The notes under the pieces are model-generated. The model did no database searches, had not been told where the DNA came from, and worked only from the letters and a program-made list of their open reading frames with translations. 64,000 nucleotides of DNA from Paulinella micropora (lineage: Eukaryota; Cercozoa; Imbricatea; Euglyphida; Paulinellidae): NCBI GenBank assembly GCA_019918135.1, contig WBZZ01006647.1, positions 31,001-95,000 on the forward strand. The letters are read 5' to 3'. This document shows positions 39,750 to 50,535 of the stretch, piece after piece; the stretch's first letter is position 1, and the number at the start of each line of letters is the position of its first letter. A program made the position numbers and the translations under genes.

Positions 39750-41426
39750 GTAACATAAATGTCTTTCACAGAAACAGAATGTATTTGTGTTGATGCACGG
39801 CAGGTCAAGAAGGGAGTCTCTGCCACTAAGCAGTGGAAAGTACGTTGCTATAGATAGCATAGGGATAGAATGTGTGGCTAGGTGTTAACAGAAATCTAGG
39901 ATCAAATTGCTTGTTTTGATTTCATTCAACTTAGCTATACAGGTGTCTAATTCATACGACGTCTTGGGCTTTAGCAGCGAAGACAAGCGATCCTGACGAT
40001 GACGTCTTGGCCAGCAGCAGCACATGCCTTCAGAGTGATGTCGACATATCGCAGAGCGAAAAGCCCATCTATCTTGCCATGAACATTAACATTCCGAACC
40101 AAGTGAGGCCACGACGCACTGAAAGGCAGTATGTGATGAAGAAAAGAAAGCCTGCTGCTTTGTAGAAGAAGCAGAGGCCTGAAAGCTTCAGAAGATTGCT
40201 GGGCATGTCGTTCTTGGAACTAGAAGGAAAACTCAAGAGTAGTTGCTGCCGCCGTTAAGTGTTTTTTATGGATCAGCACAAAGGACGTGATATCGGAACG
40301 GACAGCGTCGTGCTCACTTTCGTTGGAAGAACTGAAACAAAGCGTTGCAGGAAAACTCAAATTAATGACGCGCGACAACGAAACCTGGCAGTACTTTTAC
40401 AAAACAGAAAAAGTTTGCAAAAAGATATGAATGTTCGTCCATGGTGTAGGTGACAAGATCATGAGCGCAGCCCGAAAACGCGTCCGCAATGACACTCTCA
40501 TCAACAGGCGAGAGTCACCACCCGAGCCGCTCGTAGATGACGTGATCAACGTTTTGCTCAACAAGAGGTGGCGAGAAGAAATCGATCTAGACGCAGACCT
40601 TGATGGACCATGGAAGATTCAGGACTTCACGGAAAAGGATGAAGTGTACAAATACGTAGATGCGAATTGGGCAAAAGAATGCAAGCGCCTCCTAGCAACT
40701 ATACCTGGACCAAGCAAACGTGGTTTAAACCCAGACCAACCACCCAGTATAAGACAAATCAACAAGGTATGGAGGCGCGACTTTAAACACGTTGAGACTG
40801 TCAGGGACGGTGATTTTGCAAACGACAAAATTTGTACTGAGCTCGCTTTGGAGTGCAAATGCCTCAGAAAGGAGAAGGAGAGAGATTTCAAAAATCACCA
40901 GGAAGAACTCGAGTTCATTCGCAAAAGCAAAACTGCACCACAAGGTCCATAGGACCAACCGCGTCAAGGTGACTGCACGAAAAGTTGGAGCGCCATCAGA
41001 CGCACGCTCAACTTGCTTATCCATGGACATGACTAAGCCTCTCCAATATCCATCCTGCATCCGTGCATCCACAGATTTTCAGAGGCAAGTTCGTCATCAG
41101 AATATGCCTCGGTCTGACTTCTTGTTATGCTACGAATAAGTATTTTATTTTTTGTTACGGGCCAGGAATAGAGCACGGCCAGAATAGTAACATCTCCATG
41201 ATGTATCATATATTGAGGTATGAGCTTTGGTCAAAGGAGACAATGGGCGCATGGAGACTTTTCATCGAAATGGATGGCGCGGGCGATAACACCGGCTTTG
41301 GGACGCTTATGATGTGTAACCAAATCGTTGACGTTGGATGGAGATTTGAAGTACAGACACACAGACAAGTGTCTCATCACGGTTTTTCGTGTGATGACCA
41401 AAAATTTAGGATAATGAGACGGGGTC
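39750..41426 (+). pseudogene. T element: transposase-like gene, 5' part, truncated
   Basis: About 99 percent identical to 53541-55218. It contains an exon-like frame ending KKRKPAAL (to 40165), the MSAARKRVRND frame (40461-40952), the segment STCLSMDMTKPLQYPSC (about 41000-41060) and LFIEMDGAGDNTGFG (about 41260-41305). It is cut at 41426 by the tandem-duplication junction, so only the second copy is complete. See 53541-56757. Confidence 0.7.
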
Positions 41427-41945
41427 CAGTCGGCTCTAGAGGCCCAGAAGCCTCTCCTGCAGCGAGCCTGGCTGGGCGAGGGTATTAAAATGGACGGCGT
41501 AATGTTAATAGCAGCCGTAATGATTCTTTCAGCTAGGTATACAATTATAAGCCTTAGAAATCCATACTCGAATTCAAGCCTGGGTGAGCGCGATAGTGTG
41601 TGGGAAGACATAAAAAAAAACATCCTGGGGCCGTACCCAGAAGAAGGCCTTTGGTTGCAAGTACGTGTGCTGGTGATTTTCCCCATGGTTAATTTATCTA
41701 TTCTTTCTGCAGCGGCAACAGGTGGTGTTCTGGCCTCGCTTAACTTGGCGCTGGGTTTTGTGCAACTTTGTTCACTGGCGCTTTTGCAGTTAGAGCTGCA
41801 CCGGTCATTTTTGTTTTCCAATATCAGAGCTGACGACGGCCCCGAGATCAGGCGCCCGTGCCTGTTCAATGTGTACCCTTTTTTTCAAACAAAATCCGAG
41901 CCATCCGGGCGGAGAGGGAGGGGAGGGGGGACACAGTCTCAGTGA
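41427..41945 (+). pseudogene. Membrane protein, second copy, 5'-truncated
   Basis: Corresponds to the last 170 residues of the gene at 29157-30449. Unlike the first copy it reads continuously through position 41528 (tttcagctagg) to TGA 41945. The 5' part is missing because the duplication junction lies inside the gene. The preceding frame comes from T-element sequence. Confidence 0.7.
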
Positions 41946-42959
41946 CAAAACCAACGAAGCACGTCGAGGCTCACGACGAAGGAGTTGGCGCAAGGCTCGG
42001 ACGTTGCTGCTAGCGAGCTAGTGCCAGCACCGGAGACTTCTTGGGGAGGGACGTGGTACGTGACCTGCAAGCTAACTCGCCCGTTCGAAGCCACTTCCAG
42101 CCCCTCCTGGTGTATTACAGAGGTGGGCTGGCTTGTCTCGGCGGGCCTTTCTGGCCGGCTGAGCGCGGCGAGTGGGTAAGAGTAAAAAATGGTCTGCGCA
42201 GGGCGCCACCCCGCGGGCATCTCCAACAAAACGCACAGGGCCCTGACGACGCTTCCGCCGGCACCCCTGTCGTCGTCGTCGTCGTCGGTAGCGGCGGTCG
42301 CCGGAGAGAGAGGAGGAGGAGGAGGAAGAGGAGGAGGAAGAGGAGGACGAGGACGACGCGCGGGGCAGGCGCGTGAGCTCCCAGCACAGACGCTCCTTGG
42401 TGATAACTACGCACCCTTCCAACATACACAAGGAACCTAACCGGCTGCATGTCACGTTCTCTCCCCGGTGCCCCCAGCGGTCAAACTCTGCTTGGCCAAA
42501 GCTCAGCGAACGCGGAGTGGCGAGGGCCTGCACGGTGCGCGTCAGGGCACTGACCTTATAGCGTAGCAGCGCCAATTCCTGGTCGCGTCCTTCGAGTACT
42601 AAAGGCAGGAGCCGCAGCTTGAAGCCAGGGCCCGTGATACTCAACGAAGCTAGGCAGACCTTAAGCACAGAGCTGCGCCAACCTTTGAGCGCTTTGTACA
42701 GCTCCTGCTTGTTTTCTAGCACAACAGGTGATTCTAAACTCACTTCGAAACAGCCCGCTGACAAAATAAAAGCACTGCCGTGGACGCATAACTGCTCGGA
42801 AGCTAGAGCTAGCTCTAGTTGCACCCACCCTTCGGCGCCGTGCCGTTCTTGTACCAAGTCTAACATTACACGCTCGTGTTCCTCCTGTGTGCGCCTTTTT
42901 TTGCGCCGGGGTTCTCCCTCGTCATCGGGCAGTAGAGGGCTTCCCACCCATGTTGCCAA
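41939..42959 (-). pseudogene. Ser/Asp-linker orphan protein, second copy, frameshifted
   Basis: Matches 30443-31465. The Ser-coding repeat differs in length (ggagagagaggaggagg here), which puts the C-terminal part out of frame after the linker. The N-terminal two thirds are intact. The first copy is the intact one. Confidence 0.7.
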
Positions 42960-43332
42960 AAAAAATAAAAAAAGAAGAAGAGATTATTTTTTCAGTACTT
43001 GCGCACTTTTGTAGCCGCACACTTTCTCTCTCCCCCCTCCCTCCTTCTTTCCCTTCCCCCCCCCCCCCTCCTCCCTCCCCCTACTTGCTCCCCCCTGATA
43101 AATGACCTAGGGAAGGGGGGGGGGGGGGTGCCCGCCCCCCCGCCCTTGCATAAAGAGAGCGCCGTGTTGCAAACCCAAAAAAAAAGAAAAAAAAGTGTGT
43201 GAAGGGGGGGGGGTGCCCAAGAAAGTCTGCTGCAAGGTAGTGGGTTGGCACAAGAACAAACGGAAAAGAAGAGGGGAGGGGGGAAGGGGGAAAGGTGAGG
43301 CGACGAGGCCCAGACCCCCAAGCAAGCAACAC
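42960..43332. other. Spacer with A, C and G runs, second copy
   Basis: Equivalent to 31466-31832, with homopolymer runs of different length. No gene. Confidence 0.5.
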
Positions 43333-43983
43333 ATGGCGAACGCCGGAGACAAGCGCCGCCGCACGAATGAGAAATGGCGCAGGGGCGCCTATATATTGCA
43401 TCCGAGTAGACAACCACCGGCCGCTTGTCCTCCTCCTGACCTACAGTCTCGGCAGATCGCTGATGAATGCGTACAACGGTTGTATAACAGCATAACTGCT
43501 CCGGAGCCGTTGCAGTCAGGCGCATTTGGCAACGCTGCGGCTGCTACTACTACTACCACTACCACTACTGCTATTACGACCACAACTACTACGACCGGCG
43601 GCCGGAATCCCGAGGCTTCTTCTTGCGCAGCGGCTAGTGTCGATAATTCGAAATGTGAACACACAGCAGCAGCCACCTCGGCGGCCAGAGCGGCACCCTC
43701 GCAATGGCCGCCCAGACCTGCGCTATTTTCGGCCAAAGAAGAAGAAGAGGACCGGGCACATGGCGATCTGCCGCCAGGAACGAGGGTTCCGAGCCCGGAT
43801 ACAGACTTGGCCAGATTAATAACTTTATTAGAAGAACTTTCACAGAGACTGGTCAAGCTAGAGGAAACGCTTAATAAGCTAAAAGCCGAGGAGCCGTTGC
43901 AGATTAATCTGCAGAGCCGCGTAGAAGAGCTGGAGGGCAAGTTGGCAGCGCTGCACGACAATTCTTTGGGCGTGCACTTTTAA
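43333..43983 (+). CDS. Coiled-coil protein with poly-Thr linker, second copy
   Basis: Intact copy of 31833-32483, with a few substitutions (for example GDKRRRTNEKWRRG against GDKHRRTNENWRRG, SAKEEEED against SAEEEEED). Conservation of the frame, including the coiled coil, in both copies supports a real gene. The stop overlaps that of the nuclease gene as in the first copy. Confidence 0.7.
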   Translation: MANAGDKRRRTNEKWRRGAYILHPSRQPPAACPPPDLQSRQIADECVQRLYNSITAPEPLQSGAFGNAAAATTTTTTTTAITTTTTTTGGRNPEASSCAAASVDNSKCEHTAAATSAARAAPSQWPPRPALFSAKEEEEDRAHGDLPPGTRVPSPDTDLARLITLLEELSQRLVKLEETLNKLKAEEPLQINLQSRVEELEGKLAALHDNSLGVHF

Positions 43984-45115
43984 GCGCTTGACAACTGCAA
44001 GACCTTTTTGATGGGCCCGACGCCCAGGGTGTGGCACAAGGGAAGCACTCCGGCCGGGAGACGGAGAGAAGTCTTGTCTAGCAGCCGGCTCCTGAGCGCG
44101 GGCCAGCCCGTGACCCAGGAGGCATCCAGCTCCGTGGCCGCCAGCTCGGGTTCTTCGCTTAGCAGCCCGAGGTAGCAAAGATAAGTCCGGATTTTTTGGG
44201 CGCCCGCTGCTCGTATTTGCTGTTCCTTGTTCTCCGCGGCCTCCTGCAGGATAGAGTTGATTTCGTTGGTGTAACAAAGCCCCAGATGGTGCCGCCTGAT
44301 TGCCAAGCACTGCAGTGCCTTTTTCTTCCTGTCTGGTACTTGTTCGAAATAAAAATCATTTTGTCTGGGATGGAAGACGGCGAGGAACATACCGAGAACC
44401 GGGCGCCCGGTCTGCCTTTCCGCGAGAAGCCGATAGAAATTGAGTTGCATAGTGTACTTGTGGAAGTTGGCGTTGGGCAGGTCTGCACAGACCCTAAGCC
44501 CGGTCTCGCCGGCCCGGTAGGGCGTCTTGCGCAACTGTTTGCTGCGTTTCCAGTCGACTAGGTAGAGCCCCCAGTGCGCGGGCAGAGATAGTTATTAGAG
44601 CATGTCGCAAGAACCCACTACCAAATACTTGCGAGACAAGAGGTACAGCTCTGTACGCCAGGGAATCCAGCCCTTGGCAAGCACTACGCTCTCATGAAAG
44701 CGGTGGAATTGGACATACTCGGCGCCAAGCTTCTCCGGTACAAGGCCTGGCACTGCGGGATAACGTCGTTGTAAAAGCTCTCGATGTAGGCGTGCAGGCG
44801 TGTGCCGTCGTCCCGCGCCGCATCCCACTCGGCCGCAATCTCTTCTTCTGAGCACCTTTGTCTGCTGGCAATGGCACGAAGCAAAGCCTCGCGTGGAAAC
44901 TCGGGGAAAAACGAACTTAAGAGGGAGGAGACGCTGCCGGGCAAGGGCAACCACTGCTTGGCATCTAGCCGCATTTTGTACAAGTGAGGCCCTGCTTCAA
45001 ACACTACCTCTCCATCCGTAGGTAAGGGGTTCAGCCTAGCGAGCACGTCGCAATCCGCCTTGTTTTTTTCTAAAAAGACTTCCAGTTGTTTCAGGCTCGA
45101 AGTAGCTGAAACCAT
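43980..45115 (-). pseudogene. PD-(D/E)XK nuclease, second copy, with in-frame TAATAA
   Basis: Copy of 32480-33616. In this copy the frame is continuous from DWKRSKQL through LPNANFHKYTMQLNFYRL to the stop, and the two TAA codons (about 44600) lie exactly in frame between the Asp of GSCDML and the DWK motif. One base is missing near 44760 (gcgggataacg against gcggggataacg), which breaks the N-terminal half. Comparing both copies shows that only the TAATAA is shared. Confidence 0.75.
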
Positions 45116-45420
45116 CGAACAAGCGTCACCAGGGAGTTTTTGTTGTCGCGCGCCGCCGTCGGGCTTCCGACCAAATTTCTGCTACTTGTGGGAGCCAAGG
45201 GCGGGGGCGGGGAGGGGGGGGGAGGGGGGGGGGAGGTGGGAGGGAAGAGACAAGCGCCCGGGGGGGGGAGTGCCAAGCGGCGGAGGGCGGGGGGGGGGGG
45301 GGATAGGGAGGAGGGGGGGGGGGGGAGGGGGTTGCCGGACGGCGGTGGAAGTCTTTCTCTTCCATTTATGGCAACAATAAAGAATTGACATACCAGAATA
45401 TTTGAGACACCAAGACCACG
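45116..45420. other. Spacer with very long G runs, second copy
   Basis: Equivalent to 33617-33934; shorter by several bases, with altered G-run lengths. No gene. Confidence 0.5.
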
Positions 45421-46239
45421 TCACAGCCCGTAGTTAAAAGAACCCAGACCGGATGATACAGAGCACGGGTCCTTATTTTTGGCGGAGGAAATGCAGTAAA
45501 TCAAGATTAGAATGACTGACGTTGCAAACGTGACATAAGCTGCAGTGATAGTCTGTACATGGTCGCGCCGGGTGGTAGTGCCTAGCAAGCACACCCAAGC
45601 GTAAATAAGCCAGGCGGCCGTGAGTGCGGCCAGGGTTCGGCCGACAAGGGCCCACGCTTGTTTGTCGGGCCGGGACCCCGCGATAATGAACAGTATTAGT
45701 GCTGAGAAGTAGGTTAAGCCTGGCAGAATAATCAGGTGCGCTACCACCGAACCAGGTAGAGGGGGCGGGCTTGCTTCACACATAAGCAGCAGCATAATTA
45801 GAACATGAGTTTGCGACCAAACCCACTGTAGGATGCGTTCGTACCGAACGTAATAGTAGAGCTTCCAGAGCCACCACTGCACAGAAACAGCCCCTTTGCG
45901 GTTCATTTCGCTGGACAGTCCTCTGTACAGCCAGAGTGTTAGCCTGCGATTGAAACAAAGCACGCTGCCTCCGGCAAAGTCTGATATAAGCGCATGGAAC
46001 AGTTTACTCTTCCGGCGTATGGCCCGCCAGGTCCTGTACCTATCGGACAGCAGCAATGCGCCGCACGTTGCCACGTAAAACCAGAATTCGATTATGGCCA
46101 AGAGCCTTAGAATTGTGTGCAGGCGTTGGGGCAAACGTGGCAGTGCTGCGGTCTTTTCGGGTTGGGTGGCGGCAGTCCTTGTTCTTGATGATGCACGGCT
46201 CGAAGTTTCCTTCGCACTGAAAACGGGAGGCTCAGTCAT
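45421..46239 (-). CDS. Multi-pass membrane protein, 272 residues, second copy
   Basis: Encodes the same protein as 33935-34753, with almost only synonymous or no changes (for example ttcgcactg against tttgcactg). Intact, with the same 8-nt overlap with the small gene upstream. It is among the best preserved genes of the duplication. Confidence 0.75.
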   Translation of the reverse strand: MTEPPVFSAKETSSRASSRTRTAATQPEKTAALPRLPQRLHTILRLLAIIEFWFYVATCGALLLSDRYRTWRAIRRKSKLFHALISDFAGGSVLCFNRRLTLWLYRGLSSEMNRKGAVSVQWWLWKLYYYVRYERILQWVWSQTHVLIMLLLMCEASPPPLPGSVVAHLIILPGLTYFSALILFIIAGSRPDKQAWALVGRTLAALTAAWLIYAWVCLLGTTTRRDHVQTITAAYVTFATSVILILIYCISSAKNKDPCSVSSGLGSFNYGL

Positions 46240-46432
46240 CTGTGTCTTTCTGGCTCAGAATCCCAATAAAAAAACTCAAGCAGACAAGGCAGACGCAGGT
46301 AATCAACCAGAGCACTATAAGCACGGGATTTTCCTTGTCTGCTAGTGATGATAGAAGCAAAGACAAGAATGTGTACAGTGCTTGTCCGGTCACGATTGCT
46401 AGCACCAGTTGTTGGTAGGGTATTAAATGCAT
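46232..46432 (-). CDS. Small two-span membrane protein, second copy
   Basis: Same 66-residue product as 34746-34946; intact. Confidence 0.65.
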   Translation of the reverse strand: MHLIPYQQLVLAIVTGQALYTFLSLLLSSLADKENPVLIVLWLITCVCLVCLSFFIGILSQKDTDD

Positions 46433-46696
46433 GCCCTTTTTGCTTACTTTTATAGAGCTCTCCGGTCTCGGGGTGCTTTCTCTCCCCGCTCCTTCTATCT
46501 CTTTTTGTCTTGCGCTCTCGCCTTTCCCTGCCCTGCCCCCTCCCCCTCCTTTTTCCTCCCCCCTTTCCCTCCCCCCCCCCTCTCCCCCCCGGTCCTTTCC
46601 TTGGACTTGTCCTGGGGGGGGGGGGCAGGACAGCCCTCTCTCCCGTTAAAATTTGTAAAACAAGAAAAGGAGCAAAACCTGGGCCCCGTCTTGGTT

Positions 46697-47104
46697 ATGA
46701 TAGATCTAGATTTGGTTCGCTTAGCAGAGTGGCTTTCGGAAGCTGAAAGGTATTTGAATCATACTATAGTGGCTGGGCCGCTGGCGCAGAGCATCCAGCC
46801 AGGTCTGTACAGTTTAAGTATCTACCTCTGGTTGGCGTTCTTACTTTTAATGTTGTGGCTCGTGCGGGTAACAGCCAAGGCGTGCACCCGCCGTGTGGCG
46901 CAGGCCAAGCAGGCGGTTGCTCCGCCCGAAACATCCGCCATTAATGATCTCGCGCCAGGACAAAAAACAGGGTTTAATGATCTCAGCTGCGAGCCCCTGC
47001 AGGGTAAACACCCCTGCTGGGACAACAGAAATATCAGGTGGATCCGACTAGCACGCGACAATACTGACAGTCTCTCTAGACTATTGGAAGACCTGTACGA
47101 GTGA
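46697..47104 (+). CDS. Single-span membrane protein, second copy, intact
   Basis: ATG 46697, 135 residues. Order: N-terminal acidic part with a sequon LNHT, a membrane span YLWLAFLLLMLWLVRV, then a Lys/Gln/Pro-containing tail to LSRLLEDLYE. This copy retains the C missing from the first copy and shows the uninterrupted frame. The short ectodomain, single span and cytoplasmic-like tail suggest a type III or tail-type membrane protein. Not recognised. Confidence 0.7.
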   Translation: MIDLDLVRLAEWLSEAERYLNHTIVAGPLAQSIQPGLYSLSIYLWLAFLLLMLWLVRVTAKACTRRVAQAKQAVAPPETSAINDLAPGQKTGFNDLSCEPLQGKHPCWDNRNIRWIRLARDNTDSLSRLLEDLYE

Positions 47105-47333
47105 CGTCCGGCCCCCGCCGCAAAATACAGCCCCGCGCGAGCGCCAGGCAGTGCTGAGTCTTGCTCAGTAGCTCTCGCAGCTTGTCTAGGACGGGCGCAA
47201 CGTGTGACTCTGGGGGAGCCCGCGGGCCCGCCGGCTCACCGTATAAGTAATGGACAAGCTCTTGTGCGGCTTGGCGTCGGCTGCTGCTACTAGGCTGTAT
47301 GGTCTTTGTCCCAGTGCCGTACCAGTCCTCCAT
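47076..47333 (-). CDS. Small overlapping ORF, second copy
   Basis: Identical in layout to 35590-35847: open, 85 residues, overlapping both neighbours. Confidence 0.45.
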   Translation of the reverse strand: MEDWYGTGTKTIQPSSSSRRQAAQELVHYLYGEPAGPRAPPESHVAPVLDKLRELLSKTQHCLALARGCILRRGPDVTRTGLPIV

Positions 47334-47983
47334 GGTGTCCGGCGAGGGGGGTACAGGTCGTCTCGCTTGACTTCTTTTCCTTTCTTCTCAAACCCGTCGT
47401 CGGGCCCCGCGGCCCGCGGCCTTGCCTCCTGCGTAGACCAAACAGGCAGTAGAGCTACTCGCGTTGGAGGGCTCAATCGCCAGGTATCTGACAGTCGTGT
47501 CACCACAGAGCCAAAACTGGCGCCAGACTGGCACAGCTGTCGCACGCTTTCTTTCCACTGACGATAAAAGGCCTCGTCGCGGTTTCTGGTGGTGCCTCGC
47601 AGCGGACCGCTCACACCCACTACAGTGTAGCTTTGCTTGGCCCAAGAAACACGCTGTTCCAGCATAGCTTTCTCGCCAAAACCAATAGATTTGCCTGGCG
47701 CCGCATACCTGCTGCCAGGGCGAAGGCCAGGGCTGTTCCGCCGCTGAAAAAGGCGGAGCTCTCGGCCTTGTATAGAAACCTGTAGATCTTTTCCCTTAGG
47801 GGTTGTCACGTAAAGACACTCTACCAAACGTAAGGAACTCTGGTTGCGCCCACCCTGCGCCTCCTCCTCAAAGGCTAACATTAAAGGCGAGTATGCATTT
47901 TCAGAGAGATAATACAACGCAATGTCTCCCAATGGCTTGCTGCTAGTGCGCTGCTTCTTTGACATACCCCGCGCCGATCTCAT
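47186..47983 (-). CDS. Orphan basic protein, second copy
   Basis: Same as 35700-36497, with a few substitutions (TTRNRDEAF against TTRSRDEAF). Open to the same stop. Confidence 0.6.
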   Translation of the reverse strand: MRSARGMSKKQRTSSKPLGDIALYYLSENAYSPLMLAFEEEAQGGRNQSSLRLVECLYVTTPKGKDLQVSIQGRELRLFQRRNSPGLRPGSRYAAPGKSIGFGEKAMLEQRVSWAKQSYTVVGVSGPLRGTTRNRDEAFYRQWKESVRQLCQSGASFGSVVTRLSDTWRLSPPTRVALLPVWSTQEARPRAAGPDDGFEKKGKEVKRDDLYPPRRTPWRTGTALGQRPYSLVAAADAKPHKSLSITYTVSRRARGLPQSHTLRPS

Positions 47984-48258
47984 CAAAAGCCCCTCCACCG
48001 GTTTCTGTCCTTTTAATTTTCCTAGGCCCCCCCTCGATCTGTCTGTCGAGTGGCCAAGAGGGAGAGGGGGGAGCCCTCCCCCCCCCCCCCCCCCCTTACC
48101 ACAGCAACCCTCTTCCCCCCGCCCTCCCTTTCTTCCCTCTCACCCCCCCCCCCTGCTTCTCGGGCAAGGCCCTGGGAGGTTGTGTCACAATCCCCGCTTG
48201 ATTTTTTAATAAAACTGCTGGTCGTTCAACAGAAATCCTAAATCGCTGGCCCTGGTTA

Positions 48259-48420
48259 TTAATCGCATATTTCATAGAGCGCCTTCATGAGCAAAAAGTC
48301 GCTTAAAAGCGCCATGGAGGACAGTAGTGTAAAACCCCTGCTGTATTCAGACTTCCCATCGTCGTCGTCGGTATAATTAAAGCAAAACGAGAGCAGGTCC
48401 AAGTATTTAGCAATGGTTCT
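48259..48420 (-). pseudogene. Membrane protein gene, 3' fragment
   Basis: Last 54 codons of the gene intact at 36773-37618 (from RTIAKYLDLLLFCFNY to the stop). It is cut at 48420, exactly where the first inverted piece begins. Confidence 0.85.
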
Positions 48421-48864
48421 ACTCTGAGCCCCGCGAAAAAAATGCTACTGCTTCTTCTGACTCCCGCGGAAAAAATGATACTGCCGATTCACAACAGTTC
48501 AGGAAAAACGAAGTCTTTCGTTTGCTCGGCTGTTACGTGTCGACCACCCTGACGCTCTTGCTGCTGAGACAAGAAAAACTCGAGGACACCGATGCTTTGC
48601 TGGCTTTTTCTTGCATAAGCGCCGTACTCAACGTAACGACTTTGATCTTTGTCTGCGTGACGGATAAGACTAGTTATTGTATGTTATTCTCTCAATTCTT
48701 TCAAGCGAGTACGTCGGCCAGTTTGTTTACCTATTTTCGTGTACAGCTTTCTAAATTGGACAGAGTGCCAGACGTCCTCTGGTTGCAGGCCGCCTGCGCT
48801 ATACAGGCAACGGCATTTTGGACTGTTGTGCTGTTCTGTGCTCTTAATTGTTTAACTGGCACAA
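48421..48864 (+). pseudogene. Membrane protein gene, inverted middle fragment
   Basis: Reverse complement of 36935-37377. It codes on the plus strand from SREKN through ALNCLTGT, with substitutions (LTLLLLRQ against LTLFLVRQ), and then runs into unrelated sequence at 48865 (LFALSFILLRE). Confidence 0.85.
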
Positions 48865-49262
48865 CCCTTTTTGCTCTGTCCTTTATTCTCTTGAGAGAGG
48901 TCTGCACACCAAAACAAGATAACACCTCCCCCCTCCCCTCTCATTCCCCAAAACGAGAGGGGGGAGGAGGGAAAGAAAGGGGGGCAGAGGGGGGGGGGGG
49001 AGGGGGAAGGAGAAGAAAAAAGAGGTTTGCCGGAATTCTTTCTTCTTCCCGCAAAAAAAAAGACAGGTTTTAAGAAAAAATCAATTACGTCGTTGCCTTA
49101 TATACTATGCGTATTTCAGGCCGCAGCCCTAAGGTGGCCTGCCAGGGCCTGCTCTGCCATGATAAGGTCCAGGCCAGAGTGAGCTACACAAGTTTATAGC
49201 GACGGCGCGCACGATCAAGAACAAACACAACAAAGAACTAGGGGGGGGGGCGCCCCCCTGCG

Positions 49263-50314
49263 CTAACGGTCTGGGCGCCACAGCGCCAGCACCTCATCTC
49301 GAAGCCCCGGAGGCACGCAGGCTTCTAGCACGCCGCGTGGGTCCTGGCACTTTCCCGCCCAGCACACCCTCCGATAAAAGGGCTTGAGCCCTTGTTTGTA
49401 CCAGTATGGATCAGACCCAGTTATTGTCGCCTGCTGTAATCGCGCTAGTTCAAGCACAGCGTATAGGAGCACTGATTTCGCTTCGTCCGCCTGTTCCAAA
49501 CACGGGCGCCGCATACGTTCCATGAACCGCTGAGGCAGCTGCATGGCTGAGACCTGAGTTAAGAGCAGGCTCGGCCCCGGGGCGCAGACCCGCTGGTGAG
49601 CCTGGCGCCAGTGCTGGGCTTGGCATTTTTTGTTGCAATACCAGAAAAGCCGGCAGTGACTGCAGGCGAGCAGAGCCGCGTCGTCCGAATCTAGCCTGGC
49701 GCAGAACCCGCAGCGCGGCCTGCCGATCAGAAGGTCTTTGTCATCGTGAGCTAAGTCGTTGTCAACCAGAACGGGCGCTGTGCTCTTTTGCAGAACCAAG
49801 CAAAAGACGGTAGTGTGCCATCGTTGGCTGTCGTCGGCGCCTGCGCTACTCTGAGAGGTCCGTTGTAACAAGGCCTCCACCAGGACACACAACTCCTGGC
49901 CCCTGGCCTCAGCCGCGCTTGCCTGCAAATACCTATAGTCAGGACTGGCCAGGTCCTGCTCCATCAGCTGGTACACGGACAGGCTTTTTTCTCGGGGCTA
50001 ACTAAGACATGCAGGCATCGACAATGGCCTGAACGGCCGTCCGTTCGTGCTAGCTTCCATAGCGTGGCATGTCGCTTCTTCGACCGCCGAATTCTTCGGA
50101 TGGCGCTCAGCGCCCGCAGATATTGTGGGTTTTGACGAGCCCCCGGGATGCAAAGACTGCGGTGCTCAGCTACCCAATGACGCTTTTGGCAAAGACGACT
50201 ACAATAACGCACGACGCGGCAACGAGCACACGACTTTAGCTTGGCAGCCCCCCCCGCTCGATCACACAAGGGATCCGCACACGCATAAGCTACACTGCAA
50301 TGTTTTTCGCTCAT
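49263..50314 (-). pseudogene. Protein with two MYND zinc fingers, one frameshift
   Basis: ATG 50314. The first finger is at residues 12-55 (CADPLCDRAG...LKSCARCRVVRYCSRLCQKRHW..H...C). The second is in the downstream frame (CGFCARLDSDDAALLACSHC, RLFWYCNKKCQAQHWRQAH..VC). Frames switch by -1 at a run of six A (gagaaaaaagcc, about 49985-49992), either an indel or programmed slippage. MYND fingers bind Pro-rich peptides and occur in transcriptional co-repressors and SMYD methyltransferases. There is no SET domain here. The gene ends at 49263. Confidence 0.75.
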
Positions 50315-50535
50315 GGCCCCTTTGTATCTTGTCTAAAATAACTCGATTGGATTTGCTCCGGCAATGGCCGGCTCTGTCTGTCAGGAAAAGTCTGACAAAC
50401 CATGCAAGCGGCGGGGGGCGGGGGGAAAGTGCCCCCCCCCTCGGGCGCGCGCGCCAGCGCGGGGAAAAGGGGGGGGGGGGAAAGGGGGGGGGGAAGAAGA
50501 AGCAGTGTGAAGCCAAAAAAGTACAACATTTTTAT
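50315..50535. other. Spacer with G/C runs
   Basis: C and G runs at 50435-50495; a ttatttagc word at 50531 near the end of the next minus gene. No gene. Confidence 0.45.

Larger units (their letters stand above)
29932..41426 (+). repeat. Tandem duplication, first copy (11.5 kb)
   Basis: 29932 onward reappears from 41427 with about 99 percent identity over most of its length. The junction at 41426/41427 joins T-element sequence (ggggtc) to cagtcggctctagaggcccag, with two bases of microhomology. The first copy holds collinear GC-rich genes, then the T element. Confidence 0.95.

Noticed and set aside
20083-45115. Genetic code change with TAA/TAG read as Gln, suggested by the amber at 21526 and TAATAA in the nuclease
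   Set aside because: Other genes end properly at TAA or TAG at conserved places, and reading through them would run into convergent genes.
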